Shown here one piece after another: positions 1 through 9,268 of a DNA stretch of 45,239 nt. The translations under genes and the position numbers were made by a program. The notes beneath the pieces are model-generated. The model saw nothing but the letters and a program-made list of their open reading frames with translations, searched no databases and was not told where the DNA came from. The number at the start of each line of letters is the position of its first letter. Position 1 is the first letter of the stretch. Source of the stretch: Caecitellus pseudoparvulus (Eukaryota; Bigyra: Bicosoecida); contig CBFFRQ010000136.1 of assembly GCA_965644315.1 (NCBI GenBank), positions 1-45,239 on the forward strand, in the 5' to 3' direction.

Positions 1-1396
1 TAACCCTAACCCTAACCCTAACCCTAACCCTAACCCTAACCCTAACCCTAACCCTAACCCTAACCCTAACCCTAACCCTAACCCTAACCCTAACCCTAAC
101 CCTAACCCTAACCCTAACCCTAACCCTAACCCTAACCCTAACCCTAACCCTAACCCTAACCCTAACCCTAACCCTAACCCTAACCCTAACCCTAACCCTA
201 ACCCTAACCCTAACCCTAACCCTAACCCTAACCCTAACCCTAACCCTAACCCTAACCCTAACCCTAACCCTAACCCTAACCCTAACCCTAACCCTAACCC
301 TAACCCTAACCCTAACCCTAACCCTAACCCTAACCCTAACCCTAACCCTAACCCTAACCCTAACCCTAACCCTAACCCTAACCCTAACCCTAACCCTAAC
401 CCTAACCCTAACCCTAACCCTAACCCTAACCCTAACCCTAACCCTAACCCTAACCCTAACCCTAACCCTAACCCTAACCCTAACCCTAACCCTAACCCTA
501 ACCCTAACCCTAACCCTAACCCTAACCCTAACCCTAACCCTAACCCTAACCCTAACCCTAACCCTAACCCTAACCCTAACCCTAACCCTAACCCTAACCC
601 TAACCCTAACCCTAACCCTAACCCTAACCCTAACCCTAACCCTAACCCTAACCCTAACCCTAACCCTAACCCTAACCCTAACCCTAACCCTAACCCTAAC
701 CCTAACCCTAACCCTAACCCTAACCCTAACCCTAACCCTAACCCTAACCCTAACCCTAACCCTAACCCTAACCCTAACCCTAACCCTAACCCTAACCCTA
801 ACCCTAACCCTAACCCTAACCCTAACCCTAACCCTAACCCTAACCCTAACCCTAACCCTAACCCTAACCCTAACCCTAACCCTAACCCTAACCCTAACCC
901 TAACCCTAACCCTAACCCTAACCCTAACCCTAACCCTAACCCTAACCCTAACCCTAACCCTAACCCTAACCCTAACCCTAACCCTAACCCTAACCCTAAC
1001 CCTAACCCTAACCCTAACCCTAACCCTAACCCTAACCCTAACCCTAACCCTAACCCTAACCCTAACCCTAACCCTAACCCTAACCCTAACCCTAACCCTA
1101 ACCCTAACCCTAACCCTAACCCTAACCCTAACCCTAACCCTAACCCTAACCCTAACCCTAACCCTAACCCTAACCCTAACCCTAACCCTAACCCTAACCC
1201 TAACCCTAACCCTAACCCTAACCCTAACCCTAACCCTAACCCTAACCCTAACCCTAACCCTAACCCTAACCCTAACCCTAACCCTAACCCTAACCCTAAC
1301 CCTAACCCTAACCCTAACCCTAACCCTAACCCTAACCCTAACCCTAACCCTAACCCTAACCCTAACCCTAACCCTAACCCTAACCCTAACCTAACC
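1..1396. repeat. Terminal telomere, CCCTAA repeat array
   Basis: About 232 tandem copies of the 6-mer CCCTAA run essentially without error from base 1 to about 1390, with one short unit (CTAACC) at the inner edge. The C-rich strand reads 5'->3' into the chromosome, so base 1 is the chromosome-end side and the TTAGGG strand would form the 3' overhang. The array holds no genes; open frames through it are repeat artefacts. The inner edge joins directly to element I sequence. Confidence 0.98.
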
Positions 1397-1401
1397 TGGT
1401 C

Positions 1402-2927
1402 ATGTGCCTCGTTAGGTCCCACTTCGACCATGGCCCCGTGCCAGCCCAAGCCGTCCGTCCCAGTGTCAGACAATCCGTCCCCTCCGAGGGTGATGCACCT
1501 GTCGACACCAAGACACCATCGACCTGGACTGACACTCAGCTCGACAAGGCACCGAAGAAGAAGAAGACCCGTCGAGGCAAGCGAGGAAAGGGCAAGTCAG
1601 CCGGACGATCCCTCACCTTCGAGGACGTCTTCATCAAGAACGTCCGGCCACCTGCACCTCGACCAACCTCACCACCTGCCACCCAAGGCTCACCCAAAGA
1701 TACCGTCACCACCCCTGTGGTGCATGCCATGTTGCCTTCATCAAGGGTGCAGCGGGGCGTCGACCGCAAGTGGCCGTCCCCCACCCCGTCGGGCGAGGCA
1801 AGCCCCGAGGTGCACCGGTATCGGCCGTCTGCAGCAGCAGCATGGGAGGTGATCACAAGGGTGGTGCCTCTTCATGACAGTGTGCGGACACCCGAGCACC
1901 TGGCCGAGTACCCCATCAAGCCTGGCCCTCTGGCCGACCTGCTGTCATCGACCCACGTGTACTCTAACGTGGGGGGGCGGGCCTGTGTCCAGGCCTGTCT
2001 CGAGACGGCAGCAGGGGAGAGGGTCTTCGAGGCTGGGGACCTCCTCCTACTCCAGCATGCAGCCACCATCAACGCTGCCCAGCTTGCCTTCAAGCACATG
2101 GTCAGGCAGCTGGAGGGGGTGGTCAGTGACTCGTCCAGCTCGGACATCATGGACGTCGGCCAGAAGCCACCCTCCCCTTCCGCTCAGACGGGCAACGGGT
2201 GGCCGTCTTCCGCAACATGCTGCACCAGCACTCGCCGGATGACACCTTCCTGGCCCCAGGTACACCACCAGTCCTGCTTCCCGGCCTGCACCTGCTCATC
2301 GACCGCATCAACCAAGGGTACCGTGCCCCAGCCGGGCATGATGACCTTGGCCAGGCCGGCGTCGACCCCAGCCAGGTTGATGAAGAGGGTGACCAAGAGG
2401 GGCACCTCGACGGAGTGCTGTATGCCTTCGCACTTCGAGAGGTGTGGACCGACAACACGGCCCATCTGCAGCTCATCCTCGTCGACCATGATCGAGGCAA
2501 GCTGGTGCTGTGGAACCCCGACATCCCTGACCTCCATGACGAGCTGCCCCTGCACAAGTGCATGACCCGGCTGGCAGCCGAAGGCATCAACGTCTTGTAC
2601 CGGATCTGGACCACACCCGAGGCGGGCAGTCCAGCACCCTTCCGGGACAGGCTTCGAGGGGCACTCCAGTCTCTCCGAGATGACTTCCCCCCCCTGCCTC
2701 ACAAGGCCACCGACGGCACCGTGCACCCCCAGACCCTCATCGCTGGCAAGGGCACAAGGGTGGCCATGCCTCATGGGCGGATGACCCGACAGCAGGCCGC
2801 CACCCTGGAGGCTGAGGTCAAGGACCCCCTCAAGCGGCTGGTGCCTGAAGACGGCGAGGGTCGCCTGCCCAAGGTCAAGGATGTGCCCCACATCTCGATC
2901 GGGCAGATGGGTGGACGCCTGATGTAA
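1402..2927 (+). CDS. Element I ORF of unknown function, split by a frameshift
   Basis: Two overlapping frames read as one protein. The first frame (from 1402) has a very basic stretch KKKKTRRGKRGKGK near residue 52, a likely nuclear-localisation or nucleic-acid-binding tail. It then has a Pro/Ser-rich linker and a conserved-looking part containing VGGRACVQACLE. Sense is lost near 2140-2170, where the reading continues in the frame of 2199-2927 to a TAA stop. That half contains TAHLQLILVDHDRGKLVLW, which resembles the His-bearing strand of papain-like peptidases, with the earlier Cys as a possible partner; this is only a suggestion. No GT..AG intron is evident at the switch, so a frameshift is likelier. 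The frame is open leftward into the telomeric repeat, so the true start may be lost. I do not recognise the family. Confidence 0.5.
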
Positions 2928-3527
2928 GTCACCTGTGGGGGCATACTCCCTGTGCCACACATGACTGAAGCTTTGTGTCGCGACCGACGCACATAGCTGA
3001 CATCGGACATTGGAAAGTCCAACCCAACCTCACCATCACCAACCCAACATCGATACCAACACATCAGGACTCGGCTCAGTGGAAGGGGAAGGCACTTGCA
3101 GCAAGATCTGTGAGGCCGCCCCCAAACCTGAGCCGAAGGGACAGCCGGGCTGGGTCGTGTGCTTGCATCTCAGCAACACCCAGTCCGTGTCGAGTCCATA
3201 TCCTCCAGCCCACACCGCCACCCAAGCCAAGCAAGTCGGGTCTCCACCCCTGGACATCGGACCGAGACGGACGAGACTGGACTGGACGGACAAGACAAGA
3301 GTGGACCGAGACCTGGACCTACACCTCAAGACCATCCCACCGGGGCGGGCGCTGAAGCGCCAAGACAGACGGCGACTTATACAACGGACACGAGTCTGTG
3401 CTAGTCGCAAAGCCGTGCAAGCGGTGCCGTCGTGGTGTCTGTGTCACTGCATTCTGTTGTGGCGCAGGTGGCACCACATGTCCAAGCCCAAGCTGTACCA
3501 TGATGTAGCCTGCATGGAGGCAATCTG

Positions 3528-3538
3528 CAATGCATTGA
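3528..3538 (+). promoter_or_regulatory. Shared 3'-terminal 11-mer of element I
   Basis: CAATGCATTGA occurs here and at 7320-7330. In both places it is followed by 4 unrelated nucleotides and then CCCTAA-type repeat. Its first ten bases are a perfect palindrome. A 3'-end recognition signal for reverse transcription is the natural reading, by inference. Confidence 0.5.
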
Positions 3539-3542
3539 GTAG

Positions 3543-3590
3543 CTAACCCTAACCCTAACCCTAACCCCTAACCCTAACCCTAACCCTAAG
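3543..3590. repeat. Interstitial telomeric tract 1
   Basis: About eight CCCTAA units, one of them expanded to CCCCTAA, in the same orientation as the terminal telomere. The tract separates element I from element II and ends abruptly at coding sequence of the RT ORF. It reads as a former chromosome terminus (or a short telomerase-added cap on element II) onto which element I was later added. Confidence 0.93.
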
Positions 3591-3638
3591 GCCGATTTTA
3601 AGAAGGAGACCGCCTCCAGGCTAAGGAAGCATATCAAC

Positions 3639-6600
3639 ATGCTCGCCAAGGAGCACCCTTTCACGGCGCATCAACTCATCTGCCGTGCGCTGGGCCGAAG
3701 AGCCGGAGGCCTGGCGCCAACTGGCCTCGCGCTGCAGGCTGGCCAGGCGGTGACCGAGCCGGCCCAGGTGGTGAAAATCTTGCATTCTCAGATGAGATCT
3801 GTGATAGCACAGCCACCCAGTACCGACTTGGACGGACTCAGTGCAGCCCACTTTGAGGGTCTGCTGCCTCCAATTTCCGCAGGGAGTGACTCGGGAGCCC
3901 TTGGAGAGCCGAAAATCTTCAACTTTGAGGCGGTCCTCAGAGCGACCAAGTCACTGCGGAAACACCGCAGCAGTGGTCTGTCGGAACTCAAGGCCGAACA
4001 CTGGGCCTACGCAGGCCCGGATGTTCTGAGATGCCTCGCAGAGACGCTACAGCACCTAGTGAAGGGAGACGGTCTCCTGCCACGGGAGCTGCACCACGGC
4101 AAGGGAGTACTGCTCGCAAAGAAGGGTCAGACCCCCGGGGTCGCGTCGACCTACCGGCTGATCGTGTGCCGGAGCCCGCTGAGCAAGCTGGTGAACAGTG
4201 TTCTTGCATTCAGGCTGGAACAAGCCGTCCAAGGCCTCATCACTCCGCAGCAAGCAGGGTTCTCCAGAGGCCGCGGGTGCCACGAGCACGTTTTTGCGAT
4301 GCTCGAAGGACCACGAACAGCACTGAGAACAGCGACCGCGACGTGTTCCCGGGACATAAGACCCAAGAACAGCCCTCCACTGGCCGTTTTCGCCGTGTTT
4401 ATCGACTTTCGAAAGGCTTTCGACTCCGTTGATCACAGGGCGTTGCGCGTGCTGCTAGACCACCTGCCGCTGGACCGCACCACCAGGCGACTCCTCGTGG
4501 ATTTCATCGAGAACGCCAGCGTCTGCATCGACACGGAACACGGCATGACCGAGGCCATTCACGCGACCAGTGGCGTAGCGCAAGGAAGCGTCCTCTCGCC
4601 CCTCCTATTCAAGATCGCGGTCGACCTGGTGTCCCGTGCGCTCTCCTTGAACCACATTCCGGGGGAGGGAACGGGGGAAAAACCGACACTGGGGGTCAAG
4701 CTACTGCATTCAAAGGGGGACCCAGTCCACACTGGACCCCGATTCAGCCACGCGCTGTACGCAGACGACCTGGGACTCGTCGTAGACAGCGCGGACGCCG
4801 TGATCCGTGCGATCACCATCGTCAGGCGGGTCGGGGCGCTGCTGGGGCTCAGAGTCAACGCCTCCAAGTCGGCCATCATGATCATGCGACCAACACCACG
4901 ACTTGCGTATCGCATGAGCCGACTCCATGTGCAGATAGTCAGCGCCAAGAAACGCCTTGCTGCGGAGTCACAGGCGCTAACCGTCGACGGAAAGCGGATC
5001 CCTCTCACGGACGAGTACGAGTACTTAGGAACACCGCTACAAGCCAAGCTGTTCATACAACATAAAACAGCTCGTCGACATGCCGCAACCACCTTGAGCA
5101 TGGCTGGGCATTCTTCTGTGGCGATTTCTGCGGCCGAATGGCTCGCCCCATCGGCAGCGCACCGCCTTTTGAGGACCTCAGTGGTCGCTGCAGCGGACTA
5201 CACACTGGCAATCACCGGCAAACACTCGCTCATGCCCAACCGCATGTGTGACAATGCCATTGGCAGTGTTCTGGACAAATCCGTGTTCGGTTTTCAGCTT
5301 CATCCGATGCGCGTCCAACACGGCGCGGTCCTTGCAGCGGCTGGTATTCCTCTGACACACATGCGCACGATGCGAAGTCGCATTGGTTTCATAGTCCGGA
5401 CACTTAAGCAGGCTGTGGTGGATTCGCCTGCTTTCAAGATCCTGATGGTGAGCGTGTGGCAGGGCCGAACGATGGTCGCGGACGTCCCGGACGAGAGGGT
5501 CCCTTCGGCCCTCCTTTTGGAAGATGTAGCGGCCTCGAAACACACCTTCTATGGCACAGGCACTCCGTGGGCCGTCAGACCCCTCTTGGAGTTGCGCCTG
5601 TTGGGGTACCACGAAGGTGTGTTCGGCGTTCTGGCCATGGCCGCGAGGTGGCACGATTTGAGCGGAAATCGGGACACCACGGCCCTACACGAAGAGATGC
5701 GATCTCTCCAAAAGGCCTTAAAGCTGCCCACGAACACGGCCCAGAACGGCCCGAAGTTGTTCGTCGCAACAAGTGTTCCTGTGGCCTCTGCGAGGTTCGA
5801 CAAGTTGGTTGACTTCCCTGCCACTTTCACGTTGAGGCAGCGTTTGGACCTCCTGGAGTCGTACTTGTTCATTGCACGAACGCAAAGAACAGACATGTAT
5901 CGGGAGACCATGTTCCTACCTGCTGAGTACCCGGGCCACTCGCCTCGGGGAGAAATAGGCGACAAAAGAGTGAATCCGACGCTCTCGCCGAGGCCTCACC
6001 ATTTGGACATCCGAGCGCGAACACACGCGGAACTGCATCCGATTCCAAGTGTTCCCTGTAGCGCTTGGACTGCCTGTCATCCTGACAGAAGTTGGTTGCC
6101 GAAGGTGTTCATGCTGCAGACACAGCAGCTCCTGCATCCGGGTGCACTCCTGACGCCGTATATCGCATGTCCTCTCTGTCTGGACCCCGAAATACGCGAT
6201 GCGGAGTTCATTTTAGACCACATTCTGCTGGACTGCCCTTCAGTGTCTCTAGAACGTCTGGCGTTCTTCCGAGAGGCTGCGCAGAACTTGCTGGACTGTG
6301 ACGAAGCGGCAAAGTCAACCGCTGTGCCGAGGCGGCCGACGGCCGAGGCCCTTCGGCACCCACCTCTGAGATACGTCACCATTCCAGAAAGTCTGCACAC
6401 AGCGGTGCAGGCTGGCTGTCAACTGGACACTGGAACACGTATCTCATGCCAGAACACCCGGGCGTTGCTGAAGCGGCTCGCCCTGTGTGGTCAGTGGCCC
6501 ACGGGAGCACCCGAGTGTGCGGACTGGGATCACGCAACTTGTGCTGCCCTCACGGCGCCACACATGGAACGGCTGCGTGTTCCAGTCCGAAACTCGACCC

Positions 6601-6968
6601 ATCTACTGGACCAAGACCCAGTGAAAGCCGCTGAAGCATTGGAGGCATTTGCTGGGCCCTTGCGGCAAAAGTTGCTCCCGAATTCTGGGGGTGCCGCTGA
6701 CGGCAAAAGTTTCTACTGGCCCCACGAGGTGGTCGCCGCACCTCCCGGATGGACGAAAGTCCTGAAAACGTGCATCCGGTACTGTGGGGCCGTGTTTGAT
6801 CACGTGGTAGAAGCTCAACTCCGGGGCGCAGGTGTGGAACGCGGGCAGCCCGCCGCGGACCTCGCGCGGCGAGCCCGCTACACGGCCGCCACGCCTGCTG
6901 CCTGGACCATGCCAAGCCACCTCGCTCCCGGGCGAGGTGGCGCGGCAGAGGAGCAAGAAAGTGAGTGA
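3639..6968 (+). CDS. Non-LTR (LINE-type) reverse transcriptase, no endonuclease domain seen
   Basis: The 1109-residue ORF has a recognisable RT core: YRLI/QAGF fingers region (about residues 170-215), FIDFRKAFDSVDH with the first catalytic Asp (about 250-262), GVAQGSVLSPLLF (about 310-322) and the catalytic box YADD (about 374-377). A LINE-type C-terminal zinc knuckle follows, CPLC then H..LLDC (about 844-866). After it come about 240 residues ending in a Gly/Arg-rich stretch that I do not recognise. No AP-type or restriction-like endonuclease is visible. The frame stays open upstream of the first Met for about 16 codons and then runs into the telomeric repeat, so the N-terminus is truncated. 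The body has no stops or frameshifts, suggesting recent insertion. The protein would copy its own RNA onto DNA ends in the nucleus. Confidence 0.93.
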   Translation: MLAKEHPFTAHQLICRALGRRAGGLAPTGLALQAGQAVTEPAQVVKILHSQMRSVIAQPPSTDLDGLSAAHFEGLLPPISAGSDSGALGEPKIFNFEAVLRATKSLRKHRSSGLSELKAEHWAYAGPDVLRCLAETLQHLVKGDGLLPRELHHGKGVLLAKKGQTPGVASTYRLIVCRSPLSKLVNSVLAFRLEQAVQGLITPQQAGFSRGRGCHEHVFAMLEGPRTALRTATATCSRDIRPKNSPPLAVFAVFIDFRKAFDSVDHRALRVLLDHLPLDRTTRRLLVDFIENASVCIDTEHGMTEAIHATSGVAQGSVLSPLLFKIAVDLVSRALSLNHIPGEGTGEKPTLGVKLLHSKGDPVHTGPRFSHALYADDLGLVVDSADAVIRAITIVRRVGALLGLRVNASKSAIMIMRPTPRLAYRMSRLHVQIVSAKKRLAAESQALTVDGKRIPLTDEYEYLGTPLQAKLFIQHKTARRHAATTLSMAGHSSVAISAAEWLAPSAAHRLLRTSVVAAADYTLAITGKHSLMPNRMCDNAIGSVLDKSVFGFQLHPMRVQHGAVLAAAGIPLTHMRTMRSRIGFIVRTLKQAVVDSPAFKILMVSVWQGRTMVADVPDERVPSALLLEDVAASKHTFYGTGTPWAVRPLLELRLLGYHEGVFGVLAMAARWHDLSGNRDTTALHEEMRSLQKALKLPTNTAQNGPKLFVATSVPVASARFDKLVDFPATFTLRQRLDLLESYLFIARTQRTDMYRETMFLPAEYPGHSPRGEIGDKRVNPTLSPRPHHLDIRARTHAELHPIPSVPCSAWTACHPDRSWLPKVFMLQTQQLLHPGALLTPYIACPLCLDPEIRDAEFILDHILLDCPSVSLERLAFFREAAQNLLDCDEAAKSTAVPRRPTAEALRHPPLRYVTIPESLHTAVQAGCQLDTGTRISCQNTRALLKRLALCGQWPTGAPECADWDHATCAALTAPHMERLRVPVRNSTHLLDQDPVKAAEALEAFAGPLRQKLLPNSGGAADGKSFYWPHEVVAAPPGWTKVLKTCIRYCGAVFDHVVEAQLRGAGVERGQPAADLARRARYTAATPAAWTMPSHLAPGRGGAAEEQESE

Positions 6969-7180
6969 TAAAAGCTTGCTTTGGGTTGATAGTGCATTCT
7001 AAGATGTTATTCTGAAATTCCCAGTGTCGTAACGCGCGGCGGGGTTGTTCTGGGTCGCGGGGTGGTGAGGTGTGCGCGGGGTCGCCGCGGCGCCCCCAAC
7101 ACGCCAAGGCCGAAACCCGCGCCCAACTCACCCAACAGGCGCCGAACGCCTGAATGACGACGAAGAACATTAAAGTACCA

Positions 7181-7196
7181 TGTTCTGAAAAGAACA
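7181..7196 (+). other. 3' UTR hairpin with GAAA tetraloop
   Basis: TGTTCT-GAAA-AGAACA is a perfect 6-bp stem closed by a GNRA tetraloop, about 210 nt after the RT stop codon. Structured 3' ends are typical binding sites for non-LTR RTs. The role is inferred; the pairing is seen directly. Confidence 0.55.
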
Positions 7197-7206
7197 AGCT
7201 TACTTC

Positions 7207-7225
7207 ACATGGTGACTCACCATGT
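7207..7225 (+). other. 3' UTR hairpin, 8-bp stem
   Basis: ACATGGTG-ACT-CACCATGT is a perfect 8-bp inverted repeat with a 3-nt loop, 10 nt after the GAAA-loop hairpin. The two stems lie about 100 nt before the 3'-terminal 11-mer and may form the RNA structure recognised by the element's RT. Confidence 0.5.
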
Positions 7226-7319
7226 TTCGTGCAAGATATGTGCGCGACGCAAGCGAGAACCGTGGCCCGCTTCTTTCGAGGAGCAAGTGTGAGGTGAGTG
7301 TGGTGAAAACAAGAGGCTA

Positions 7320-7330
7320 CAATGCATTGA
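7320..7330 (+). promoter_or_regulatory. Shared 3'-terminal 11-mer of element II
   Basis: CAATGCATTGA, then the 4 nt ACTT, then telomeric repeat from 7335. This is the same word and the same spacing as at the 3' end of element I (3528-3538). Confidence 0.5.
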
Positions 7331-7334
7331 ACTT

Positions 7335-7394
7335 CCTAACCCTAACCCTAACCCTAACCCTAACCCTAACCCTAACCCTAACCTAACCCTAACC
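7335..7394. repeat. Interstitial telomeric tract 2
   Basis: About ten CCCTAA units with one shortened unit (CCTAA) near the inner edge, oriented like the terminal telomere. This is probably the original chromosome terminus before element II was added. Sequence inside it (from about 7395) no longer belongs to the telomeric element stack. Confidence 0.93.
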
Positions 7395-7678
7395 GAAAAG
7401 GAGCAAACTGTGTGAGGCTCTACACTGTACACGCGGGAGGTCAGAAGCTTTCAAGGAGTGTTTGCCCTCTGTCAGACCGTGAGAACAAAGGCTATCATTC
7501 CTCAGAATGCACTGCAAGGGATGATTCAGAGGCCGTACACCCAAGACACTCCCAAGTGCATGTCAAATTTAATGTCGTTTGTTTGCCAAAAATCCTAACT
7601 GTACGCGTAGTAGGGCAAGTGTGGGAGAGGTGCACAGGGTTCACCCTTCTGTGGAGGCGGGAGCAAGGCCCACTTTTC

Positions 7679-8555
7679 CTATGTGACGGCGTGTGCCGTG
7701 CTTGCCAGGGTGCCTGTCTTGCCCTCCATGTCATAAAACGGCTCGATGTACCTGTACAGCATGTTGCCTTGCTTCTCAGTTGCATCCTTCCTCAGTGTAG
7801 CGCCCACGGAGCTTTTCCCGCCCCGCAGCGCCGACGCGACGTCCAGCTCAGTAGGGTTGGCAGGGAAAGCCATCAGCACTTCTTCTCCCTGTTGAGGTTG
7901 TAACCTAGTCCGACTCAGCGCTGCATGGGTGGTCCTAATAGTTGCCCCAGGCAGACACAGGTTGCGCAAGAGACGCCATGGACATGCCCAGCACTGAACC
8001 CACGAAGGCAGCCGCGCTTTGAGGTACGGCCATGTCCCAGGGGGACTCAGGGAGGCATTCAGGAGCCGCTCCGTCCTTGGTTCACTGCTGGATGAATTTG
8101 TCGCCGACAGCGGCGGCGCCCCACAGCAGCCGACTGGCTGTGGTAGCACCGGCCTGAACCATGGCTCAGGCGCTGCCGAAGGCTTGAAAGAACCAAGTGC
8201 TGCCGTGGCCGTTTGGAAGGCTTCGACGGACGAATACTTTAGCCATGTCTGCGATGGCACGTGGTGACAGCACCCACTCGTCGCTAGGGCTGGGGGGGGT
8301 CCATGGATGGGCTTGCAGCGCCTCCAGAGCCAGTGCCTGCGCAGAGCCAGCACCGTTGCCGTGACGCTGTGACACAGCGAGCAAGGCGCTTAGGCCCGTA
8401 CAAGTATCGGCAACTACAAATTCTGTCGAATTTTCAGGCATTTCCATCACGAAACGGTGCTGGGTGGCAGATTCTGCGTCGCAAAGAGGCCGGCGTGCAG
8501 GCTGCGCAGGTGGTGGGACGAAACGCTGGTTTTGAGGCATCGCCACACCACGCAC
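7679..8555 (-). pseudogene. Decayed gene of unknown function
   Basis: On the minus strand, protein-like text is spread over two frames with several stops. A first part (8555 to 8166) ends at a TGA. The same frame then shows two more protein-like stretches broken by stops, down to about 7900. The last part, in another frame (ending 7679), has a natural-looking C-terminus with LRKDATEKQGNMLYRYIEP. No known family is recognised. I read it as a degraded subtelomeric gene, but spurious open frames are possible. Confidence 0.3.
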
Positions 8556-8974
8556 CTGCCGCCAGCTTCATAGCCCGCGCATGCTCAAATCAGTGCTTGG
8601 GGAACTTTGAGGGGGTTTTCCCTCGCCAGTGACACCCTGTACGCGAACAGTGGTAGTGCGTCCTACTTTCCCAAAATGAGCGACCTTGCACGGCATGCAG
8701 CGTCCCTCTGCTTGCCTGTGGCAGGCGTCACCACCCCGTGCAGTCTGCATCAGCAACCTTCCGCACACAGTCCTTCAATGTGAAAAACCCAACAGCCCCG
8801 CATGGACTGCATAGACGATGCGGCCAAAGAGACATGCTCGAGGCGGGCCCACGCTGCAGCCTGACGCAGCACTCCTGCAAAGAGACACGATGCACCCTGC
8901 GTCGTGTGTAAGCATGCATCATCGACTACGATCCAAAGTGGCCCTCCACTTGGACTGCACTTCACAGCCGCCCC
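8556..8974. other. Intergenic, no supported feature
   Basis: I see no convincing coding frame, RNA gene or repeat here; the short open frames on both strands lack family motifs. Confidence 0.4.
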
Positions 8975-9268
8975 CTAACGCTGCCAAAGCATGGTCGTCG
9001 AAGGGCCCAGCGACCTCTCAAAAGGCGCTGCAGCCGCCGCTGCAAACCCACACAGTTGAAGGTTGGCAGCAAGGTACTCCCTCAATCTCCACACCTCAAA
9101 CCCTGCCGCTGAAACTCCCTCGAGTGTCACATTGAGCTTCTTGCTGTCTACAGCTGCCCTTAACGCGAAGCGGCATCGTCCAGCCAAAGCTCGCCAGTAC
9201 TCTGCACAATCCCTCAACCACAAACATCTGTAAATCAGCAGCCAGGACCGACGACCACATGTAAACAT
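8975..9268 (-). CDS. Small hypothetical protein downstream of ankyrin-like gene 1
   Basis: A 97-residue frame starts with an ATG that overlaps the TGA stop of the ankyrin-like gene by one base (TGATG). The composition looks protein-like (aromatic and Leu-rich start, an alanine run near the end), but no family is recognised. In a eukaryote such an overlap is not an operon signal, so this may be the frameshifted tail of the neighbour or chance. Confidence 0.25.
   Translation of the reverse strand: MFTCGRRSWLLIYRCLWLRDCAEYWRALAGRCRFALRAAVDSKKLNVTLEGVSAAGFEVWRLREYLAANLQLCGFAAAAAAPFERSLGPSTTMLWQR

Larger units (their letters stand above)
1397..3542 (+). mobile_element. Element I: telomere-bracketed insertion
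   Basis: This 2.1-kb block lies between the terminal telomere and the 48-bp interstitial telomeric tract at 3543-3590. It carries one interrupted ORF (1402-2927) followed by about 600 bp without a convincing gene. Its 3' end has the 11-mer CAATGCATTGA at 3528-3538, then 4 nt, then telomeric repeat, the same arrangement as at the end of the RT element downstream. The orientation (5' end toward the chromosome tip) also matches. I infer a non-autonomous or 5'-truncated retroelement attached at a former chromosome end. A chromosomal fragment healed by telomere addition is the alternative. Confidence 0.55.
3591..7334 (+). mobile_element. Element II: telomere-associated, 5'-truncated non-LTR retrotransposon
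   Basis: The 3.7-kb element is flanked on both sides by interstitial CCCTAA tracts. It holds one long RT ORF and a 3' untranslated region of about 370 bp that carries two strong hairpins and ends in CAATGCATTGA plus 4 nt. The sense strand runs from the chromosome tip inward, so the element's 3' end abuts older telomeric repeat. That is the polarity expected when cDNA synthesis is primed by the G-rich telomeric 3' end (known for HeT-A/TART in flies and for endonuclease-less Athena/Coprina Penelope-like elements). The left end cuts into open coding frame, so it is 5'-truncated. Confidence 0.85.

Noticed and set aside
1-7394. CRISPR array
   Set aside because: The repeats are contiguous telomeric 6-mers without spacers, and the window is eukaryotic.
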